DNA from: Bacteroidales bacterium
GTDB lineage: Bacteria > Bacteroidota > Bacteroidia > Bacteroidales > UBA932
Reading direction: 5' to 3'
NCBI GenBank assembly: GCA_023667095.1
Contig: JAMPAT010000021.1
Location: 1-62,229, forward strand
DNA length: 62,229 nucleotides
The translations under genes were made by a program, and so were the position numbers. A model generated the notes under the pieces. The model saw nothing but the letters and a program-made list of their open reading frames with translations. It was not told where the DNA came from and searched no databases. This document shows, one piece after another, positions 36,057 through 45,586 of the stretch (positions are counted from its first letter, which is position 1; the number at the start of each line of letters is the position of its first letter).

Positions 36057-37274
36057 ATGAATATTTTAGTAACCGGAGCGAAAGGTTTCGTAGGCCGTAA
36101 CCTTTGCTCCCAGCTCAACAACATAAAGGACGGCAAGGCACGGTGGTATAATCTGCCGGAGGCAATAGATGCCGTATATGAATACGACATGGACTCGACT
36201 CCGGATCAGCTTGACGCCTGGTGCCGTGACTGCGACTTCGTGTTCAACCTTGCCGGAGTCAACCGCCCCAAGGACCCGGATGAGTTCATGAAGGGCAACT
36301 TCGGCTTCGCGACCGTCCTTCTCGACACCTTGAAGAAATACGGCAACATCTGCCCGGTGATGATAAGCAGCTCTATCCAGGCAACCCTGGCCGGCCGTTT
36401 CGGAACATCCGAGTACGGCAGGAGCAAGAAGGCCGGCGAGGAGCTGATGTTCCAGTACGGCGAGGAGACCGGTGCCAAGGTACTCGTGTACCGTTTCCCT
36501 AACCTTTTCGGGAAATGGTGCCGCCCGAACTACAACTCAGCCATAGCGACTTTCTGCAATAACATCGCCAACGGCCTTCCTATCCAGGTGAACGACCGCA
36601 GCGTCGAGATGGAGCTTCTCTACATAGACGACCTTGTGGACGAGATGATAGGTGCTCTCTCTGGAGTTGAGCACAGGTGCCTGTTTGACGGCGTGGAGAC
36701 TGTCCCGTGTGATACAGGCCGCTACTGCTATGTCCCCGTGACCCACAAGGCGACCCTTGGAGAGATAGTGGACATCATCCATGAATGTGCCGGTGCAGCC
36801 TCCAATGCGGACGGTGTCAATATGATTCCGCTTCCCCAGAACTCTCTTCGCTATAAGCTGATGACAACCTACCTGAGCTATCTTCCTAAGGAGAAGGCAG
36901 TCTATGACCTGAAGATGAACTGTGATGAACGCGGCTCCTTTACCGAACTCCTCCATACCCTGGACAGCGGCCAGGTGAGCATCAACATCAGCAAACCTGG
37001 TATCACCAAGGGGCAGCACTGGCATCACAGCAAATGGGAGACCTTCATCGTTGTGTCAGGCCACGGCCTCATCCAGCTGAGGCGTGAGGGGAGTGACGAG
37101 GTGTGGAACTATGAGGTGAGCGGTGAAAGGATCCAGGCTGTCCAGATGCTCCCCGGCTACACGCACAACATCATCAACCTCTCAGATACAGAAGACCTTG
37201 TGACCGTAATGTACTGCAACGAGAGATTCAATCCGGAAAGGCCGGACACCTATTTTGATCCGGTGGAGAAATAA
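36057..37274 (+). CDS. capF: CapF/FnlB-type bifunctional reductase-cupin for UDP-L-FucNAc
   Basis: 405 residues from ATG 36057. The N-terminal SDR domain has NILVTGAKGFVGRNLCSQ, DFVFNLAGVNRPKDPDEF and the YGRSKKAGEE catalytic Tyr-x-x-x-Lys. The C-terminal cupin domain has GITKGQHWHHSKWETFIVVSG, whose His residues bind zinc. In the CapE-CapF-CapG route this enzyme epimerises at C-3 and reduces at C-4 toward UDP-2-acetamido-2,6-dideoxy-L-talose. The two partner enzymes follow directly. It begins 7 bp after the dehydratase gene. Confidence 0.9.
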   Translation: MNILVTGAKGFVGRNLCSQLNNIKDGKARWYNLPEAIDAVYEYDMDSTPDQLDAWCRDCDFVFNLAGVNRPKDPDEFMKGNFGFATVLLDTLKKYGNICPVMISSSIQATLAGRFGTSEYGRSKKAGEELMFQYGEETGAKVLVYRFPNLFGKWCRPNYNSAIATFCNNIANGLPIQVNDRSVEMELLYIDDLVDEMIGALSGVEHRCLFDGVETVPCDTGRYCYVPVTHKATLGEIVDIIHECAGAASNADGVNMIPLPQNSLRYKLMTTYLSYLPKEKAVYDLKMNCDERGSFTELLHTLDSGQVSINISKPGITKGQHWHHSKWETFIVVSGHGLIQLRREGSDEVWNYEVSGERIQAVQMLPGYTHNIINLSDTEDLVTVMYCNERFNPERPDTYFDPVEK

Positions 37275-37369
37275 AAAGTTCAAAAATCCTTCCCCTCAAT
37301 CCTTCATTAAATATTACCGTTTACAAAGCTAGTAATTTTTCTGAATCGACCAAATAAACAAGACATATC

Positions 37370-38548
37370 ATGCAGACAGACTACAGTGATGTCCATTTCG
37401 CTGAAAATGGCAGACTTAAGCTCCTCATAATCGTGGGTACCCGCCCCGAGATCATCCGCCTTGCCGCAGTAATCAACAAATGCCGCAAATACTTCGATGT
37501 CATCCTTGCTCATACCGGGCAGAACTACGACTACAACCTTAACGGAGTGTTCTTCAAGGACCTCAAACTGAAGGATCCCGAGGTGTACCTGAACGCCGTA
37601 GGCTCCGACCTTGGCGAGACAATGGGCAACATCATATCTGAGAGCTACAGGCTGATGTCTGCCATAAAGCCTGACGGAGTCCTGGTGCTCGGTGACACGA
37701 ACAGCTGCCTGAGCGTGATAGGCGCGAAACGTCTGCATATCCCGATCTTCCACATGGAGGCCGGGAACCGCTGCAAGGACGAGTGCCTTCCAGAGGAGAC
37801 CAACCGTCGTATAGTGGACATCATCAGCGATGTGAACATGGCCTATAGCGAGCACGCCCGCCGCTACCTTGCTGACTGCGGCCTCCCAAAGGAGCGTACC
37901 TACGTGACCGGCTCCCCGATGGCCGAGGTCCTGCATAAGAACCTTGCCGAGATAGAGTCATCAGATGTGCATCGGCGTCTCGGCCTTGAAAAGGGCCGCT
38001 ACATCCTCCTGAGCGCACACCGCGAGGAGAACATAGACACAGAGAAGAACTTCCTGAGCCTCTTCAATGCCATAAACAGCATGGCCGAGAAATACGACAT
38101 GCCGATTCTCTACAGCTGCCATCCCCGTTCACGCAACCGCCTTGCCTCGTCCGGTTTCCAGCTTGACCCGCGTGTCATCCAGCACGAGCCCCTTGGCTTC
38201 CATGACTACAATTGCCTTCAGATGAATGCCTTTGCTGTGGTCAGTGACAGCGGTACCCTCCCGGAGGAGAGCAGTTTCTTCACAAGTATCGGGCATCCTT
38301 TCCCTGCCATCTGCATCCGTACAAGCACTGAGCGTCCAGAGGCAATCGACAAGGCGGACTTTATCATCGCCGGAATCGATGAAAAGTCCCTTCTGCAGGC
38401 TGTAGACACCGCCGTTGAACTGTGCAGGGACGGCAGTCACGGCCTCCCGGTCCCTGACTATGTGGAGGAGAACGTCTCGACCAAGGTGGTGAAGATAATC
38501 CAGAGCTATGTCGGCATCGTCAACAAGATGGTCTGGAGAAAATTCTAG
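37370..38548 (+). CDS. capG: UDP-N-acetylhexosamine 2-epimerase (CapG/FnlC, WecB-like)
   Basis: 392 residues. WecB-family motifs: LLIIVGTRPEIIRLAAVI, HTGQNYDYNL, VLVLGDTNSCLSV, FHMEAGNRCKDECLPEETNRR, LSAHREENID and SDSGTLPEES. In this context it most likely performs the last step, UDP-L-PneNAc to UDP-L-FucNAc, rather than making UDP-ManNAc. Placement between capF and capE supports that reading. The LGDTNSC variant is typical of the FnlC branch. Confidence 0.88.
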   Translation: MQTDYSDVHFAENGRLKLLIIVGTRPEIIRLAAVINKCRKYFDVILAHTGQNYDYNLNGVFFKDLKLKDPEVYLNAVGSDLGETMGNIISESYRLMSAIKPDGVLVLGDTNSCLSVIGAKRLHIPIFHMEAGNRCKDECLPEETNRRIVDIISDVNMAYSEHARRYLADCGLPKERTYVTGSPMAEVLHKNLAEIESSDVHRRLGLEKGRYILLSAHREENIDTEKNFLSLFNAINSMAEKYDMPILYSCHPRSRNRLASSGFQLDPRVIQHEPLGFHDYNCLQMNAFAVVSDSGTLPEESSFFTSIGHPFPAICIRTSTERPEAIDKADFIIAGIDEKSLLQAVDTAVELCRDGSHGLPVPDYVEENVSTKVVKIIQSYVGIVNKMVWRKF

Positions 38549-38618
38549 ATACAATTGATTGCCATTCGTCCAGTATGGCAATTGACAAGATAGGACAAAA
38601 TAAAAGACAATTAATCAT

Positions 38619-39668
38619 ATGAGTATCTTCAAAGACAAAGTTTTAATGATTACCGGTGGAACAGGTTCATTCGGCAATGCAGTCCTGAACCGTTTCCTCC
38701 GTACCGACATTGCTGAAATCCGTATCTTCAGCCGTGATGAGAAGAAACAGGATGACATGCGCCATGAATATCAGGTCAAGTATCCAGATGTGGCGCACAA
38801 GATAAAGTTCTTCATCGGTGATGTCCGTTCACTGCAGTCCTGCCGCAATGCAATGCCGGGAGTCGACTATATCTTCCATGCAGCAGCCCTCAAGCAGGTC
38901 CCGTCCTGTGAGTTCTTCCCGATTGAAGCAGTGAAGACCAATGTCATCGGAACAGACAATGTCCTTACCGCAGCCATTGAGGCTAAGGTAGGTGCGGTAA
39001 TCTGCCTTTCGACCGACAAGGCAGCATATCCTATAAATGCCATGGGAATCACAAAGGCCATTGAAGAAAAGATAGCTGTGGCCAAATCGCGCTACTCCGG
39101 CGATACCAAGATCTGCTGTACCCGCTACGGCAATGTGATGTGCAGCCGTGGTTCGGTCATTCCGTTGTGGATAGACCAGATCCGCAACGGGAATCCTATC
39201 ACCCTCACTGAGCCGAAGATGACCCGTTTCATAATGAGCCTCGAGGAGGCAGTAGACCTCGTCCTGTTCGCCTTTGAGCATGGCCAGAACGGTGACATCC
39301 TTGTCCAGAAGGCCCCGGCCTGTACAATCCAGACCCAGGCAGAAGCCGTATGTGAGCTTTTCGGCGGCAAGAAGGAGGACATCAAGGTAATAGGTATCCG
39401 TCACGGAGAGAAGATGTACGAGACCCTCCTCACAAACGAGGAATGCGCCAAGGCCGAGGATATGGGCAACTTCTACCGAGTCCCTGCCGACAACCGTGGC
39501 CTTAACTACGACAAGTTCTTCAAGGAAGGCGAGACTGAACGCAATGTGTTGACTGAGTTCAACTCAGACAATACAAGGAGACTCAATTTAGAGGAGACTA
39601 AAGCCAAGATTGCAAGTCTTGAATATATCCAGAATGAATTGAAGGGAGTGGAGAACATTGCAAAATAG
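38619..39668 (+). CDS. capE: UDP-GlcNAc 4,6-dehydratase/5-epimerase (CapE/FnlA)
   Basis: 349 residues. A soluble SDR: VLMITGGTGSFGNAVLNRFL binds NAD, then FSRDEKKQDDMRHEY, YIFHAAALKQVPSCEFFP and CLSTDKAAYPINAMGITKA with the variant active-site Met and Lys. It performs the first reaction of the UDP-L-FucNAc pathway. Family order is often E-F-G, but here it is F-G-E. Its stop codon lies immediately before the first of the two ~421-bp repeat elements. Confidence 0.92.
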   Translation: MSIFKDKVLMITGGTGSFGNAVLNRFLRTDIAEIRIFSRDEKKQDDMRHEYQVKYPDVAHKIKFFIGDVRSLQSCRNAMPGVDYIFHAAALKQVPSCEFFPIEAVKTNVIGTDNVLTAAIEAKVGAVICLSTDKAAYPINAMGITKAIEEKIAVAKSRYSGDTKICCTRYGNVMCSRGSVIPLWIDQIRNGNPITLTEPKMTRFIMSLEEAVDLVLFAFEHGQNGDILVQKAPACTIQTQAEAVCELFGGKKEDIKVIGIRHGEKMYETLLTNEECAKAEDMGNFYRVPADNRGLNYDKFFKEGETERNVLTEFNSDNTRRLNLEETKAKIASLEYIQNELKGVENIAK

Positions 39669-39670
39669 TG

Positions 39671-40092
39671 ACTGGCAAAACCGCGGGGAGGCATCCTCTT
39701 CAGAATACCTCCCGTTGGCAGCAGATGCCGGATTGGCACTAGCAGAAGCTAGTCAGTGATATAGAAAAGATCCCTATTTCTTTTTCGTATATCCTTTAAC
39801 GAGTTCCTTTTTACCGTTACGGATCCGAACATACGGAGCCACTTTGGTCTGCTCGCGCTTTTCGCTGTCTATGCGAATGTCAAACTTAATTGTAATCAAA
39901 TTTTTCATGGAATTATACTTGATAAATTGTAAAATGATTGGAAAGCTTGAAAAAGCTAGACCATCTGCTGTAAAAATAAAAGAGCAACTGCTAGGGGACA
40001 GTCGCTCTTCTGAAGAGTCTTTGATTACAATTCCTTCCCCTCGTTTCCTTTAAGTATAATTCCGATGCAAAGATAGACAAATTTTTGTAAAA
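39671..40092 (-). repeat. ugd-flanking element 1 (422 bp) with antisense small gene and hairpins
   Basis: Both ends are almost identical to element 2 (41521-41941), while the middle has diverged. Read on the minus strand the order is: a -7 box TATCTTTG (40068-40075), a leader hairpin GAGCGACTG / CAGTTGCTC followed by TTTTATTTTT, the 44-aa gene, a small hairpin CTAGC-TTCT-GCTAG (39738-39753), and a terminal hairpin GGGAGGTAT...ATGCCTCCC ending in GCGGTTTTG (39674-39713). Several stems keep pairing despite sequence changes between copies, which points to a functional RNA. It lies between capE and the UDP-glucose dehydrogenase gene, antisense to the operon. Confidence 0.75.
39774..39908 (-). CDS. 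Small basic protein, 44 aa, repeat-element encoded
   Basis: ATG-initiated, MKNLITIKFDIRIDSEKR to KELVKGYTKKK. It is homologous to the 43-aa protein at 41627-41758: both have a charged N-terminal strand and share RIRNGKKE, GYTKK and the same spacing. Conservation of the C-terminus despite DNA divergence indicates selection on the protein. Net charge is strongly positive, suggesting nucleic-acid or membrane binding. It is antisense to the capsule operon. Function is unknown. Confidence 0.65.
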   Translation of the reverse strand: MKNLITIKFDIRIDSEKREQTKVAPYVRIRNGKKELVKGYTKKK

Positions 40093-40139
40093 GCGAATTT
40101 AACTGCAAAATAATCCATTCTGAACAGAAAAATAATAAA

Positions 40140-41525
40140 ATGAAGATAGCAGTAGCAGGCACAGGCTATGTAGGCCTGTCGATAGCGACGCTTCTGTCGC
40201 AGCACCATGAGGTGACCGCCGTAGACGTCATCCCGGAAAAGGTCGACAAGATAAACCGCGGCATCTCGCCGATCCAGGATGACTACATAGAGGCCTACCT
40301 TTCCGGAGTGGCTGCCAAGGACGACTCTGACATCATGGCCTTCCGTGAGGGGCGCGCAGCCAAGACGCTCAGACTCAATCTGAAGGCGACACTTGACGGT
40401 GGATCAGCCTATCGCGATGCTGATTTCGTTGTGATAGCTGCCCCGACCAACTATGACCCTGTCAAGAACTACTTTGACACTACGCATGTGGAGGAGGTCA
40501 TTGACTTGGTTCTGTCCGTCAACCCAGATGCAACGATGGTAATCAAGTCCACCATTCCGGTAGGCTATACCCGAAGCCTTTATGTGAAATATGCCCGCAG
40601 GTTCCGTGAGGAAGGCCTAGACAGCAGCCACCGTCTCCGTCTGCTGTTCTCCCCGGAGTTTCTCCGTGAGAGCAAGGCCCTCTATGACAACCTCTATCCG
40701 AGCCGTATAATAGTAGGTTATCCCAAGATGATAGAGAACGGAGTGTCTGATGAGGAGAATGCCGCGATCCGTGAGATAGCAGGTGATGGGCTGGAGGAAT
40801 CAGCACGCACCTTTGCCTCCCTCCTTCAGGAAGGTGCGATAAAGAAAGACATCCCGACCCTTTTCATGGGCATGAAGGAGGCCGAGGCCGTGAAGCTCTT
40901 CGCGAACACCTATCTTGCCCTCCGTGTCAGCTATTTTAACGAGCTTGACACCTACGCAGAGGTGAAAGGGCTTGACTCCCGTTCGATAATTGAGGGCATC
41001 GGCCTTGATCCACGCATCGGTACACACTACAACAACCCGAGCTTCGGCTACGGCGGCTACTGCCTCCCTAAGGATACTAAGCAGCTTCTAGCGAACTACG
41101 AGGATGTGCCGCAGAACATGATGAGCGCGATAGTAGAGAGCAACCGTACAAGGAAGGACTTCATCGCCGACCATGTGCTGAAGATGGCCGGCTACTACGA
41201 TTATTTTTCCTCGAATGGCTACAGCCAGGCCCAGGAGAAGCCAGTAATCGTAGGTGTGTACCGCCTGACGATGAAGAGCAACAGCGACAATTTCCGCCAG
41301 AGCAGCATCCAGGGCGTGATGAAGCGCATCAAGGCAAAGGGTGCTGAGGTTATCATCTACGAACCGACGCTTGAAGACGGCACGACTTTCTTTGGCAGCC
41401 GTGTGGTTAACGACCTGTCTAAGTTCAAGGGACAGAGCAATGCTATAATCGCGAACCGCTACGACAGCTGCCTGGATGACGTTGAAAGTAAAGTCTACAC
41501 GAGGGACATCTTCCGCAGGGACTGA
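40140..41525 (+). CDS. ugd: UDP-glucose 6-dehydrogenase family (nucleotide-sugar dehydrogenase)
   Basis: 461 residues. The NAD domain starts [19 protein letters not shown]. The family segments [53 protein letters not shown] and the catalytic [14 protein letters not shown] (Cys nucleophile) are all present. It oxidises UDP-glucose (or a UDP-HexNAc) to the uronate. The FSPEFLRES and GGYCLPKD forms fit UDP-glucose. It supplies a negatively charged sugar for the capsule. It is bracketed on both sides by the duplicated elements, which is unusual for an internal operon gene. Confidence 0.9.
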   Translation: MKIAVAGTGYVGLSIATLLSQHHEVTAVDVIPEKVDKINRGISPIQDDYIEAYLSGVAAKDDSDIMAFREGRAAKTLRLNLKATLDGGSAYRDADFVVIAAPTNYDPVKNYFDTTHVEEVIDLVLSVNPDATMVIKSTIPVGYTRSLYVKYARRFREEGLDSSHRLRLLFSPEFLRESKALYDNLYPSRIIVGYPKMIENGVSDEENAAIREIAGDGLEESARTFASLLQEGAIKKDIPTLFMGMKEAEAVKLFANTYLALRVSYFNELDTYAEVKGLDSRSIIEGIGLDPRIGTHYNNPSFGYGGYCLPKDTKQLLANYEDVPQNMMSAIVESNRTRKDFIADHVLKMAGYYDYFSSNGYSQAQEKPVIVGVYRLTMKSNSDNFRQSSIQGVMKRIKAKGAEVIIYEPTLEDGTTFFGSRVVNDLSKFKGQSNAIIANRYDSCLDDVESKVYTRDIFRRD

Positions 41526-41941
41526 CAAAACCGCGGGGAGGTATCCTCTTCAGAATACCTCCCGTTGGCAGCTTGATGCAAATATGACCCTGACCGAAGT
41601 CAGTCGTGACTTACTGCAAAGAACCCTTAATTCTTTTTAGTATATCCAATAATGATTTCCTTCTTGCCATTTCGTATCCTGATTCTGGAAACTACCTTGG
41701 CGGGTTTGAGCATACTCTTGTCCAGTGTAATCTCAAATTCTAATTTTACCTTTTTCATTAGTTCTGAATTAAATCTTGTGGAGGTAATCAGAGGTTGAAA
41801 TTTTAGACCATCAAGCTGTAAAAACAAAAAGAGCAACTGTTAAGGGCAGTCACTCTCTTAAGTTGAAAAAAGTAAAATTTTCTTACCCCTCAATTCATCA
41901 TACTCAGAACTGAGTGCAAAGATAGACAAATTTTTGTAAAA
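41521..41941 (-). repeat. ugd-flanking element 2 (421 bp) with antisense small gene and hairpins
   Basis: Direct repeat of element 1 in the same orientation. The first 50 plus-strand bases match at 48 positions, and the last 27 are identical. On the minus strand: -7 box TATCTTTG (41917-41924), leader hairpin GAGTGACTG / CAGTTGCTC followed by TTTTTG (41831-41855), the 43-aa gene, a hairpin CTGAC-TTCG-GTCAG (41590-41603, a very stable UUCG loop), and a terminal hairpin GGGAGGTAT / ATACCTCCC (41536-41563) ending GCGGTTTTG. The element begins inside the ugd stop codon region. Confidence 0.75.
41627..41758 (-). CDS. Small basic protein, 43 aa, repeat-element encoded
   Basis: ATG at 41758: MKKVKLEFEITLDKSM to IIIGYTKKN. 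Paralogue of the 44-aa protein in element 1, with the shared block RIRNGKKE and the C-terminal GYTKK. The longer open frame that extends upstream would run through the leader hairpin and is not supported. Function unknown, and no known toxin or antitoxin pattern was recognised. Confidence 0.65.
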   Translation of the reverse strand: MKKVKLEFEITLDKSMLKPAKVVSRIRIRNGKKEIIIGYTKKN

Positions 41942-41978
41942 TTACTTATTGGCTCTCTTTAAAATCTTAAATTGATTT

Positions 41979-43079
41979 ATGGGAAAATTGTGCTGTATCT
42001 TCAACTATGCTCCTCTGTATCGCAAATCTATTTATAAAAAAATTGATGATACGTTTGATGCACAGTTCTATTTTGGTGATATGAAATCGGATATTGTCAA
42101 AATGGATTATAACGATTTTAAGAAATTTCCTAAAACAGTACGTGATGTAAAGCTATTTGGTAAATTGTTATGGCGGAGAGATATTCAATTCTTGCCATTT
42201 GCCAATTTTAAACACTATCTGATTATTGGAGATGTTTCTTACTCATATTTCCCTTTTATAGTATTTTGCCATTTAATGGGAAAAAAAGTTTATGCGTGGG
42301 GACATGGATACAAGTCATTTGATGGTAAAATGGGATGGTACACTAAATGGTTGGCTCAACACTTTGATGTATTTTTTACATACGGCGAGAGAGGAAAGGA
42401 GAGAATGATTGAATTGGGTATCCCCAACGATAAGCTTGAGGTTATTTATAATTCTTTGAATGTTGAAGTTAATCCAGAAAGACAAAAAGCCTTAAGTAGT
42501 GGTTGTATTAAAGAGCATTTTGGAAACGATAATCCGATACTTCTATTTGTTGGCCGTTTGACTAAAGTGAAGCAATTGGATTGGATTATTAAAGCTCATG
42601 CAATACATAAGGCTTTGGGTGTAAATTATAATACACTTATTATTGGTGATGGCTCAGAAAGAAAGTCATTGGAATCGTTGGCACTTTCGGAAGGAGTTTC
42701 TGAGAATATCTGGTTTTATGGTGAATGTTATAATGACGATGAACTTTCGAAATTATTATATAATGCAGATTTGTGTGTGTCTCCAGGAAATGTTGGGCTA
42801 ACAGCTCTTCATGCCATGTCTTATGGCACACCTGTTCTTTCTAATGATGATTTTGAAACTCAGATGCCAGAATATGAGACAATAGTAAGAGGTGAAACTG
42901 GAGAACTATATAAAAAAGGAAACTTTTCAGATTTTTGTCTAAAAATAGAGACTTGGCTGTCACGTGACTGCAATAGAGAACAGATTCGGCAAAAATGTTA
43001 TTCTATGATAAAAGGCAAGTGGAATTCTGATTTTCAGATTGATATCCTTAAGAAAATTCTTGTGGGTGATGATGAATAA
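41979..43079 (+). CDS. GT4-like capsule glycosyltransferase
   Basis: 366 residues. GT-B fold: acceptor domain MGKLCCIFNYAPLYRKSIYK, interdomain FVGRLTKVKQLDWIIKA, and the donor-site region ADLCVSPGNVGLTALHAMSYGTPVLS, where the usual Glu-x7-Glu motif is modified to a Gly-Leu-Thr-Ala form. It transfers a sugar during repeat-unit assembly on the cytoplasmic face. Starts the AT-rich part of the locus, which suggests this core was exchanged by recombination. Overlaps the flippase gene by 11 bp. Confidence 0.8.
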   Translation: MGKLCCIFNYAPLYRKSIYKKIDDTFDAQFYFGDMKSDIVKMDYNDFKKFPKTVRDVKLFGKLLWRRDIQFLPFANFKHYLIIGDVSYSYFPFIVFCHLMGKKVYAWGHGYKSFDGKMGWYTKWLAQHFDVFFTYGERGKERMIELGIPNDKLEVIYNSLNVEVNPERQKALSSGCIKEHFGNDNPILLFVGRLTKVKQLDWIIKAHAIHKALGVNYNTLIIGDGSERKSLESLALSEGVSENIWFYGECYNDDELSKLLYNADLCVSPGNVGLTALHAMSYGTPVLSNDDFETQMPEYETIVRGETGELYKKGNFSDFCLKIETWLSRDCNREQIRQKCYSMIKGKWNSDFQIDILKKILVGDDE

Positions 43080-44325
43080 ATATATTGGATATTTAAGAAA
43101 TTTACTCAATTATTTTGGCGCATCATTAATTCCAATGATGCTGAGCCTTATTGCGAATCCGTGGATAGCAAAAAATATGAATCCGGAAGATTATGCTATT
43201 TCCGGATATTATACATCATTTTCATCTCTAATTAGTCCGATAATAATCTTTTATATGATTCATTATTATATAAAGGAATACTTTAGACGAGATGAGGAAC
43301 AACGTGAACGTCTTTATGCAATTATAGCCAAAGCAACAGTCTGGTTTTCAGGAATTATTTCTGTTTTATGCTTTATTGCACTATTGTTATATATAAAATT
43401 TTTAAAAAAAGACTTTTCCTTTCCTATATATCCTTATTTGGCTTTTTCTGTGTTTGCTCTTCCTCTTACTGGGCTTTTGAATCTGCGACTGGCAAAGTAT
43501 AGAATGGAAAAGAAGTCATCGGCATATTTCAGGTTGTCTGTTGCCAATGGAACTCTCAATGTCTTATTGACAATATTTATGGTTGTTCTCATGAAGTGGG
43601 GAGCGGTAGGTAAACTTCTTGCACCATTGACATGTAATTTGGCCATTTTTATTTTAATGTTATTTGTCTTCAGAAAGTATTGGTCTATAAAGACTTCTCT
43701 TAAAGAATTTATACCAGTATTGAAATTCTGTTTCCCATTGGCCCTGAGTGCAATGCTAGGATATTTTACAAATGGTTTTTCTACTACATATCTTGAAAGT
43801 GTTGGAAATGTAACAGAATATGGATACTATGTTGTCGGTGTCTCGATTGGTACGTATCTAGGAACATTCGGAACCGCAATTAATAATACGTTTCAACCGG
43901 ATTTATATGAGACTACAATCAAAAGTCAGTGGAAAAATTATGCTAAATTCTGTACCTTGCAGGTTGGACTAATTGTATTAGTTGCTATAGTTTTTGTTGC
44001 TTGCGCTCCATTCATAATATCAATTCTTACTGCAGGCAGGTATGTGGCTTCTACTCCATATTCACAGATAATAGCTTTATCAACAGTGACTAGTTCTATG
44101 TATTTTTTAGTCAATAATTTTTCGATTGCCACCAACAGACCTAAACTATATCTATATACTTCAATTTTGGGAAGTATATTCATTGTCTGTGTTATGCCGT
44201 ATGCCGTTGCGCGATGGGAATATTATGGTGGGGCTTGGATGAATGTCATATCGTACCTTATTTTCACGGTGATAAATATCTTGTTGCTGATATTGACACA
44301 TTTAAAAGTTATAATTGGGAAATAG
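43069..44325 (+). CDS. wzx: Polysaccharide repeat-unit flippase (Wzx-like)
   Basis: 418 residues with about 12 hydrophobic helices, beginning MMNKYIGYLRNLLNYFGASL with the positively charged first loop typical of MATE-like Wzx/RfbX proteins. The motif IMMVVLMKWGAVGKLLAP-like region and the paired six-helix halves fit. It would flip undecaprenyl-linked repeat units across the inner membrane. The start is ATG 43069 or 43072, within the end of the preceding gene. Wzx assignment rests on topology and locus position. Confidence 0.82.
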   Translation: MMNKYIGYLRNLLNYFGASLIPMMLSLIANPWIAKNMNPEDYAISGYYTSFSSLISPIIIFYMIHYYIKEYFRRDEEQRERLYAIIAKATVWFSGIISVLCFIALLLYIKFLKKDFSFPIYPYLAFSVFALPLTGLLNLRLAKYRMEKKSSAYFRLSVANGTLNVLLTIFMVVLMKWGAVGKLLAPLTCNLAIFILMLFVFRKYWSIKTSLKEFIPVLKFCFPLALSAMLGYFTNGFSTTYLESVGNVTEYGYYVVGVSIGTYLGTFGTAINNTFQPDLYETTIKSQWKNYAKFCTLQVGLIVLVAIVFVACAPFIISILTAGRYVASTPYSQIIALSTVTSSMYFLVNNFSIATNRPKLYLYTSILGSIFIVCVMPYAVARWEYYGGAWMNVISYLIFTVINILLLILTHLKVIIGK

Positions 44326-44326
44326 C

Positions 44327-45553
44327 ATGAGAGTTCTTTGGATAACAAATATACCTTTGCCACCAATCTGTGATGCTTTGGGATGGCAGATACCGGCAGT
44401 TGGAGGATGGATGTATTCGACTTTAAAAAGAGTTGCAAATTTAAATGATATAGAATTTGCAATTGCTTCTGTATATTCTGGAAATAAACTTATTTTTAAA
44501 GAAATAGATAATTATAAATATTATTTATTACCTCTTTCTGGTTGTTCTGCAATTCAATACAATCGCCATCTGGAAAAATATTGGAAAGATATTCAAGAAA
44601 CTTTCAGACCTGATGTCGTTCACATTCATGGTTCAGAGTATCCACATGGATTGGCCTATGTAAGGGTATGTGGTACTGATGGTGTTGTTGTATCCATCCA
44701 GGGCATAGTTTCAGCTTATTGCCGATATTATACACTGGATGGAGTTCATAAGTCTTTGCTGACATTTCGTGATTTCCTAAAGAATGACAGTATAACAAAA
44801 AGTAAAAGGAAATTTGAGAAGAGGGGCGTATCGGAAAAAGAGTTGTTGTCTTCTGTAGAACATATTATAGGCCGTACAGAATGGGATAAAGCTCATACAT
44901 GGGCATTGAATCCTGATGCCAACTATTATTATTGTGGTGAGACTTTGCGTGATTCGTTTTATAAGCATAAATGGAATTATAGCAAATGTAATCCATATAC
45001 AATTTTTGTCTCTCAGGCGAGCTATCCGATAAAAGGAATGCATAAACTTCTTGAAGCTATGCCTCTTGTTTTGCGCAAATATCCTGACACTAAGGTTTAT
45101 GTCGCAGGAAATAACCCCGCTTCTTTACAGTGGTGGCGTATTACAGGATATGGCAAATACATCAAAAGTCTGATTACAAAATACAATCTTGAGGAACATA
45201 TAATCTTTACTGGAATGCTTTCAGAAGAAGATATGTGCAAAGCTTATCTTAATGCCAATATTTTTGTCTGTCCGTCTGCAATTGAGAATAGTCCGAACTC
45301 TCTTGGTGAAGCCCAATTGTTAGAGATGCCATATATCGCCGCTTATGTTGGAGGAGTTCCTGAGCTAGTGAAGGATAATCCAGCTGTAATGTATCGTTTT
45401 GAGGAAACTGAAATGCTGGCAAAAAAAATATGCGAGCTGTTTGATATGGGTGCGAGCTTTAAGCCTGTTCCTTACGATAAATGGAGGTATGACGGAGAGT
45501 ATAATGCGTCTCTATTAAATGAAATATATAGAACTATCATGCAGGAACAGTAA
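44327..45553 (+). CDS. GT4 family glycosyltransferase
   Basis: 408 residues from ATG 44327. The N-terminus is MRVLWITNIPLPPICDALGW. The donor-binding part includes PIKGMHKLLEAMPLVL, YVAGNNPASL and the retaining GT motif CPSAIENSPNSLGEAQLLEMPYIA (Glu-x7-Glu). It adds one sugar of the capsule repeat unit. The start is 1 bp after the flippase stop, so it is tightly coupled. Confidence 0.85.
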   Translation: MRVLWITNIPLPPICDALGWQIPAVGGWMYSTLKRVANLNDIEFAIASVYSGNKLIFKEIDNYKYYLLPLSGCSAIQYNRHLEKYWKDIQETFRPDVVHIHGSEYPHGLAYVRVCGTDGVVVSIQGIVSAYCRYYTLDGVHKSLLTFRDFLKNDSITKSKRKFEKRGVSEKELLSSVEHIIGRTEWDKAHTWALNPDANYYYCGETLRDSFYKHKWNYSKCNPYTIFVSQASYPIKGMHKLLEAMPLVLRKYPDTKVYVAGNNPASLQWWRITGYGKYIKSLITKYNLEEHIIFTGMLSEEDMCKAYLNANIFVCPSAIENSPNSLGEAQLLEMPYIAAYVGGVPELVKDNPAVMYRFEETEMLAKKICELFDMGASFKPVPYDKWRYDGEYNASLLNEIYRTIMQEQ

Positions 45554-45586
45554 TTCTGTAGTAGGAGTCTGTGGATAATTGTCAAA

